The notes beneath the pieces were generated by a model, which was given only the letters and a program-made list of their open reading frames with translations, ran no database searches and was not told the origin of the DNA. 64,000 nt of DNA, taken from UBA7960 sp964348755. Lineage in GTDB: Bacteria > Bacteroidota > Bacteroidia > Bacteroidales > UBA7960. Made by a program: the position numbers and the translations under genes. The stretch is taken from the NCBI GenBank assembly GCA_964348755.1, contig CAYGDW010000001.1, positions 57,961 to 121,960 of the forward strand, in the 5' to 3' direction. This document shows, piece by piece, positions 60,956 to 64,000 of the stretch. Within the stretch, counting starts at the first letter, position 1, and the number at the start of each line of letters is the position of its first letter.

Positions 60956-61720
60956 ATGAAAAAACAAAAGAACACCTTGAGCGAGAGGCAACTATACAAT
61001 GATTACCAGTGGGTTTGGGAAATGATTAGCAATACCGGCGATTATGAGCCACTATCAGCCTATGTGGTTTCAAAAATCAACGAGCATGAAACCCGCAAAA
61101 CCAAAACCCTTTTACATTTGGGCTGCGGATCGGGCAACATGGATTTCCACTTAAAAAAACATTTTGAAGTTACTGGGGTTGACCTTAGCGCCGAGATGCT
61201 TGCCAGTGCCCGAAATAAAAACCCCGAGTGCCGCTATTTTGCCGGCGATATGCGCACCTTTAGCAACAACAGCCGATTCGATGCCGTCGTTATCCCCGAT
61301 TCGATCGATTATATGCGATCGCCAGAAGAAATGCAGCAACTTTTTAGCAACGCAAGGAAATTGTTAAACCCGCAGGGGCTTTTGCTTGCCATTGTAGCCT
61401 ACGACCCCGACAAGTTTCCGCAAAATCGCACTACTGTCGATACTGTTTCCGACAAAGGCATCGAGGTTGCTTTTATTGAAAACAACTACACCCCTGGCTC
61501 TGAAGAAAACACCTTCGAAGCCACCTTCGTCATTCTGATACGCGACAACAAACGCCTCAAAACCCTTATCGATATCCACACCCTGGGATTGTTTAATAAA
61601 GAAGTCTGGTTTGGCCAACTGAAAAAGGCAGGCTTTGAGGCCATGATGTACCAGGACCCACAACTCGAGGCTACTGAACAGCCAGGGGCTTTTTTGCTGG
61701 TAGGGAAAAACCTGAAATGA
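60956..61720 (+). CDS. Class I SAM-dependent methyltransferase
   Basis: 254 residues. SAM-binding core: motif I LHLGCGSGNMDFHL (about 46-59), the acidic residue in VTGVDLSAEM, and the following FAGDMRTF with its Asp. FDAVVIPDSIDYM is motif IV. It is in the methyltransferase-11/25 group; small-molecule or lipid substrate not known. Its TGA overlaps an ATG by ATGA, but the true start of the following gene is placed further down. Confidence 0.84.
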   Translation: MKKQKNTLSERQLYNDYQWVWEMISNTGDYEPLSAYVVSKINEHETRKTKTLLHLGCGSGNMDFHLKKHFEVTGVDLSAEMLASARNKNPECRYFAGDMRTFSNNSRFDAVVIPDSIDYMRSPEEMQQLFSNARKLLNPQGLLLAIVAYDPDKFPQNRTTVDTVSDKGIEVAFIENNYTPGSEENTFEATFVILIRDNKRLKTLIDIHTLGLFNKEVWFGQLKKAGFEAMMYQDPQLEATEQPGAFLLVGKNLK

Positions 61721-61896
61721 AACCTGAGAGCCAGTTGGTGTTGCCATTGAAAGTAAGATTTTGGGATATCCTGGTGCTTTCGGGCAACGGGTGCTGCCCG
61801 AAAAAACCACGGTTGACAAAAAAACGAACCTTATCAAACAATTTGTTTGTTAAAGGGTTGACTTTGATAATAACCCTTTTCAAAAAACAAATTAAA

Positions 61897-63018
61897 ATGA
61901 GAGCAATCATACTGTTATTTCTGTCACTGGCTATGCTTTCGTGCAACGCCCGTGAACAGGAACTCCCAAAGGACTTAATTGAAAGTGAAGCTTTAAACTT
62001 CACCATAGATACCCTGGCCACCGGCCTTCAAAACCCATGGGGAATGGCATTTTTGCCCGATGGCCGCATACTTATAGCCGAGCGACCTGGCAACCTGCGT
62101 ATTTTTCAGGATGGGAAATTGTTGCCTGAACCCGTTCAAGGCTTGCCTGCAATATGGGCTCATGGGCAGGGTGGCCTGCTGGACGTAGTGCTGCACCCAA
62201 ACTACAACGAAAATAAGTGGATTTACATTGCCTATGCGGCCCAAGGCAACCCAGGAACTGGCAACACAGCCATTTCTCGCGGCAAACTGGTGGGCAACCA
62301 GCTTACCGAAGTCGAACTGCTTTTTCAAGGCCAACCATTTACGGGAAGGCCGCACCATTTCGGCACCAGGATTGTTTTTGACGACAATGGCTATATGTAC
62401 TTTACCATTGGAGACCGCGGCGACCAGAACACAGCACAGGATATTACGAACCATCATGGCACCGTTATGCGTTTTTTTGATGATGGACGCGTACCAACGG
62501 ACAATCCCTTTGTAAACCAAGCCGGCGCAAGGCCAGAAATTTGGTCGTATGGCCACCGCAACATCCAGGGTATGGCCCTGCACCCCATAACCCGCGAGTT
62601 GTGGGCCCATGAACATGGCGCTCAGGGTGGCGACGAAATAAACCTGATTAAAAAAGGCCAAAATTACGGATGGCCAATTGCCACCCACGGAATTAATTAC
62701 AATGGCACCGTCATTTCGTCCGACACCACACTGCCGGGGATGATTGATCCCATTTTGCATTGGACGCCTTCCATTGCCCCCTGCGGACTGGCTTTTGTTA
62801 CCAGCAGCAAATACCCCGGCTGGCAAAACAATATGCTGGTGGGCGCACTGGCCGGACAGCACATACACCGCGTAAAAATTGAAAACAACAAGGTGGTACA
62901 TACCGAGCGCATGCTCCAGGGCTTTGCCCGCTTCCGCGATATCCGCCAGGGACCCGATGGTTACATATATGTGCTGACCGAAGGCCCAGGGCTTTTTTTA
63001 AGGATTGTGCCCTGGTAG
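61897..63018 (+). CDS. PQQ-dependent sugar-dehydrogenase-type lipoprotein (Gdh/sorbosone dehydrogenase)
   Basis: 373 residues from ATG 61897. An open frame reaches back to ATG 61717, but the lipoprotein signal (MRAIILLFLSLAMLSC, C16) begins here. A six-blade beta-propeller of the soluble glucose/sorbosone dehydrogenase family follows. Marks are LQNPWGMAFLPDGRILIAERPGN, YIAYAAQGNPG, YFTIGDRGDQNTAQD, and EIWSYGHRNIQGMALHP near 205-221. HEHGAQGGDEIN is next and carries a probable cofactor-binding His/Gln. Oxidises sugars or alcohols outside the cytoplasm. No PQQ-synthesis genes are in view. Confidence 0.87.
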   Translation: MRAIILLFLSLAMLSCNAREQELPKDLIESEALNFTIDTLATGLQNPWGMAFLPDGRILIAERPGNLRIFQDGKLLPEPVQGLPAIWAHGQGGLLDVVLHPNYNENKWIYIAYAAQGNPGTGNTAISRGKLVGNQLTEVELLFQGQPFTGRPHHFGTRIVFDDNGYMYFTIGDRGDQNTAQDITNHHGTVMRFFDDGRVPTDNPFVNQAGARPEIWSYGHRNIQGMALHPITRELWAHEHGAQGGDEINLIKKGQNYGWPIATHGINYNGTVISSDTTLPGMIDPILHWTPSIAPCGLAFVTSSKYPGWQNNMLVGALAGQHIHRVKIENNKVVHTERMLQGFARFRDIRQGPDGYIYVLTEGPGLFLRIVPW

Positions 63019-63030
63019 CCGCTCAACTGC

Positions 63031-63049
63031 GTCTCGCCTTAGGCGAGAC
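63031..63049. repeat. 19-nt palindrome
   Basis: GTCTCGCCT-T-AGGCGAGAC, perfect nine-base arms about a single centre base. Its core CGCCT-N-AGGCG also occurs in the palindrome at 60807-60823. It starts 13 nt after the sugar-dehydrogenase stop, so it could also fold in the transcript. Confidence 0.65.
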
Positions 63050-63145
63050 TCCGCCCGAAGACCGGGCCTATCGGGTTTACGGAAAAACTCCCTTTGGCGA
63101 TTATATAGAGCCAACAGACTTCATTGTTTAAGAAATAATTCACGA

Positions 63146-63198
63146 TCACCGAGCGAAGTTCGACTGAATGGAAAACGAAATCGAAGGGTCGTCGGTGA
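63146..63198. repeat. Separated inverted repeat
   Basis: TCACCGA (63146-63152) is complementary to TCGGTGA (63192-63198), 39 nt apart; part of the repeat-rich stretch. Confidence 0.4.
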
Positions 63199-63218
63199 CT
63201 TTTTTAGAGAATTACCCC

Positions 63219-63235
63219 CAGACCTTTCAGGTCTG
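63219..63235. repeat. Hairpin repeat, CAGACCT arms
   Basis: CAGACCT (63219-63225), loop TTC, AGGTCTG (63229-63235): a perfect seven-base stem. Confidence 0.6.
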
Positions 63236-63252
63236 AATTTCGGAATTAAGGA

Positions 63253-63266
63253 CAGGTCGCGACCTG
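63253..63266. repeat. Perfect 14-nt palindrome
   Basis: CAGGTCGCGACCTG, self-complementary without a loop. Contains the AGGTC core of the hairpin just upstream, so the two may be related parts of one element. Confidence 0.6.
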
Positions 63267-63390
63267 AAAATTTCTGGCAAATCACAAACCACATTAAGGT
63301 AATAAGGTTAGAAAACACCTAATAAAAAAACCCTTATCCCCTAATCACTATTGTCTGATTAAGTAAAAAAGGGTAGAATTTTATGCATGA

Positions 63391-63524
63391 GATTCCTCAC
63401 TACGTGCGGGATGACAGTCAGTTAGCTTTTTATTAAGGGGGGTAGGAGGCGGCTTCACCGCCATCTACCCCCCAAATTGCCAAAATCATTAAAAACCCAG
63501 TCATTTCGAGCGGAGCGAGAAATC
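63391..63524. mobile_element. MITE-like inverted-repeat element
   Basis: 27-nt ends at 63391-63417 and 63498-63524 are inverted copies (19 of 27 match by eye). Between them is a strong hairpin at 63437-63473: GGGGGGTAG pairs with CTACCCCCC, then GGCGG with CCGCC around CTTCA. Length 134 nt, no coding capacity. The end string with TCATTTCGAGC and GAGAAATC resembles dispersed intergenic repeats I recall from other Bacteroidota. No target duplication was checked. Confidence 0.5.
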
Positions 63525-63743
63525 ACGTAATTTTTGTCGGCCAGTAGTGATTCCCTAATAACACAAAACCTACTCCCTAAAAAATTTCCTATTAGCTTAT
63601 TGTTCTCTCCAATAGACGGCATTGCCACCGATCCCGCAAAAGAGGGAGAGCTCAGCTAAGCTAAATGTCGCTTTTCAAAGTGATAAAAGCGTGATGCAGC
63701 GAAGCCCGTCCGCCAACAGGTTGGGATCTCGTTATGATACTTT

Positions 63744-64000
63744 TCAAAAACTGATATCTTCTGCCCTGAAAACTTCGTTGAACTTTTCCAGGAGTATTGC
63801 TTTGAGTTCAGCCATATCAACAGGTCTGCCGAGTTCCTTTTGCATTGAGGTTACGCCCTTGTCAACAAAGCCGCAGGGGTTTATGAGCTGGTAGAAGCTC
63901 AGGTCGGTGTTAACGTTAAATGCAAATCCGTGCATGGTAACCTGGCGACTGGCTCGTACGCCAATGGCGCAGATTTTTCTGGCCTCAGGCTTGTCAGAAT
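63744..64000 (-). CDS. lipB: Octanoyltransferase C-terminal part, cut by window edge
   Basis: The frame ends at TGA (63746-63744) and continues past the right edge. The visible 84-codon part has KICAIGVRASRQVTMHGFAFNVN, read in segments, with the Lys of KICAIG and the Cys of NPCGFVDKGVTSM, the acyl-transfer residues of LipB. LipB moves octanoate from ACP to lipoyl domains. The start is outside the window. Confidence 0.85.
   Translation of the reverse strand, partial: SDKPEARKICAIGVRASRQVTMHGFAFNVNTDLSFYQLINPCGFVDKGVTSMQKELGRPVDMAELKAILLEKFNEVFRAEDISF

Larger units (their letters stand above)
63019..63743. other. 725-nt intergenic stretch packed with inverted repeats, no gene
   Basis: Not coding on either strand. 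It contains at least six inverted repeats (63031-63049, 63053-63067, 63146-63198, 63219-63235, 63253-63266, 63391-63524), listed separately where clear. The right end (63640-63743) recalls on the minus strand the start of the repeat at 60799. Confidence 0.7.

Noticed and set aside
61717..61896. Longer start for the PQQ-type dehydrogenase, overlapping the methyltransferase stop
   Set aside because: The lipoprotein signal starts at 61897; the upstream 60 residues lack similarity to anything and contain a basic, low-quality stretch.
61993..62901. 302-codon minus-strand frame opposite the sugar dehydrogenase
   Set aside because: Shadow of a high-quality propeller gene.

Overview
The window looks like chromosomal DNA of a Bacteroidota member, most likely class Bacteroidia. 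It has a complete type IX secretion (T9SS) core operon in the order porP-gldK-gldL-gldM-gldN, the porP-first order known from Bacteroidales. Proteins ending in T9SS-type C-terminal domains are present. Promoters fit the phylum-specific form (TTG, 18-22 nt, TAnnTTTG), Shine-Dalgarno sequences are scarce, and several families typical of the phylum occur (IPExxxVDY-type protein, arginase-like protein beside topA). No rRNA, tRNA, CRISPR array, transposase or prophage gene was seen. The body is ordinary core genome; the last 4 kb is rich in palindromic repeats.

Layout. 0-6 kb: 3' end of queA, then ispD, convergent miaB, topA and an arginase-fold protein with a broken metal site. 6-12.4 kb: T9SS operon porP/gldKLMN closed by a strong terminator. 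12.4-15.5 kb: class II and class I fumarases side by side. 15.6-18.8 kb: rbfA, a methyltransferase, a LolC/E-like permease and a secreted protein of unknown role. 18.9-27.1 kb: pheT, two paralogous coiled-coil membrane proteins, comF-like, and a large secreted lamin-tail protein. 27.1-33.5 kb: asd, lipid kinase, glycyl-tRNA synthetase, polyprenyl synthase, and a secreted MORN-like repeat protein.

33.5-43.3 kb is the most unusual part, an ion-transport block. An MscS-like channel is translationally coupled to a 1,700-residue SLC12-like cation-chloride cotransporter fused to a long helical region, a P-loop ATPase and a winged-helix-like end. Divergently lie a cation:proton antiporter, a KtrB/TrkH K+ channel subunit with four extra N-terminal membrane segments, and its KtrA/TrkA gating subunit. 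Together these suggest coordinated K+/Na+/Cl- and turgor control.

43.4-56.6 kb: GNAT-like protein, nitroreductase, lipoprotein metallopeptidase, purN, the acpP-fabF-rnc cluster, mazG, an ABC ATPase, a hemerythrin protein paired with a LuxR regulator whose receiver lacks the phospho-acceptor Asp, an MFS exporter and a SPOUT RNA methyltransferase. 56.6-64 kb: a secreted trypsin-like protease and a small secreted protein, both likely T9SS cargo, an SDR, a methyltransferase and a PQQ-type sugar dehydrogenase lying between palindrome-rich intergenic stretches, and the 3' end of lipB.

Calls rest on reading the translations and DNA by eye. No database search, structure prediction or statistical model was run.
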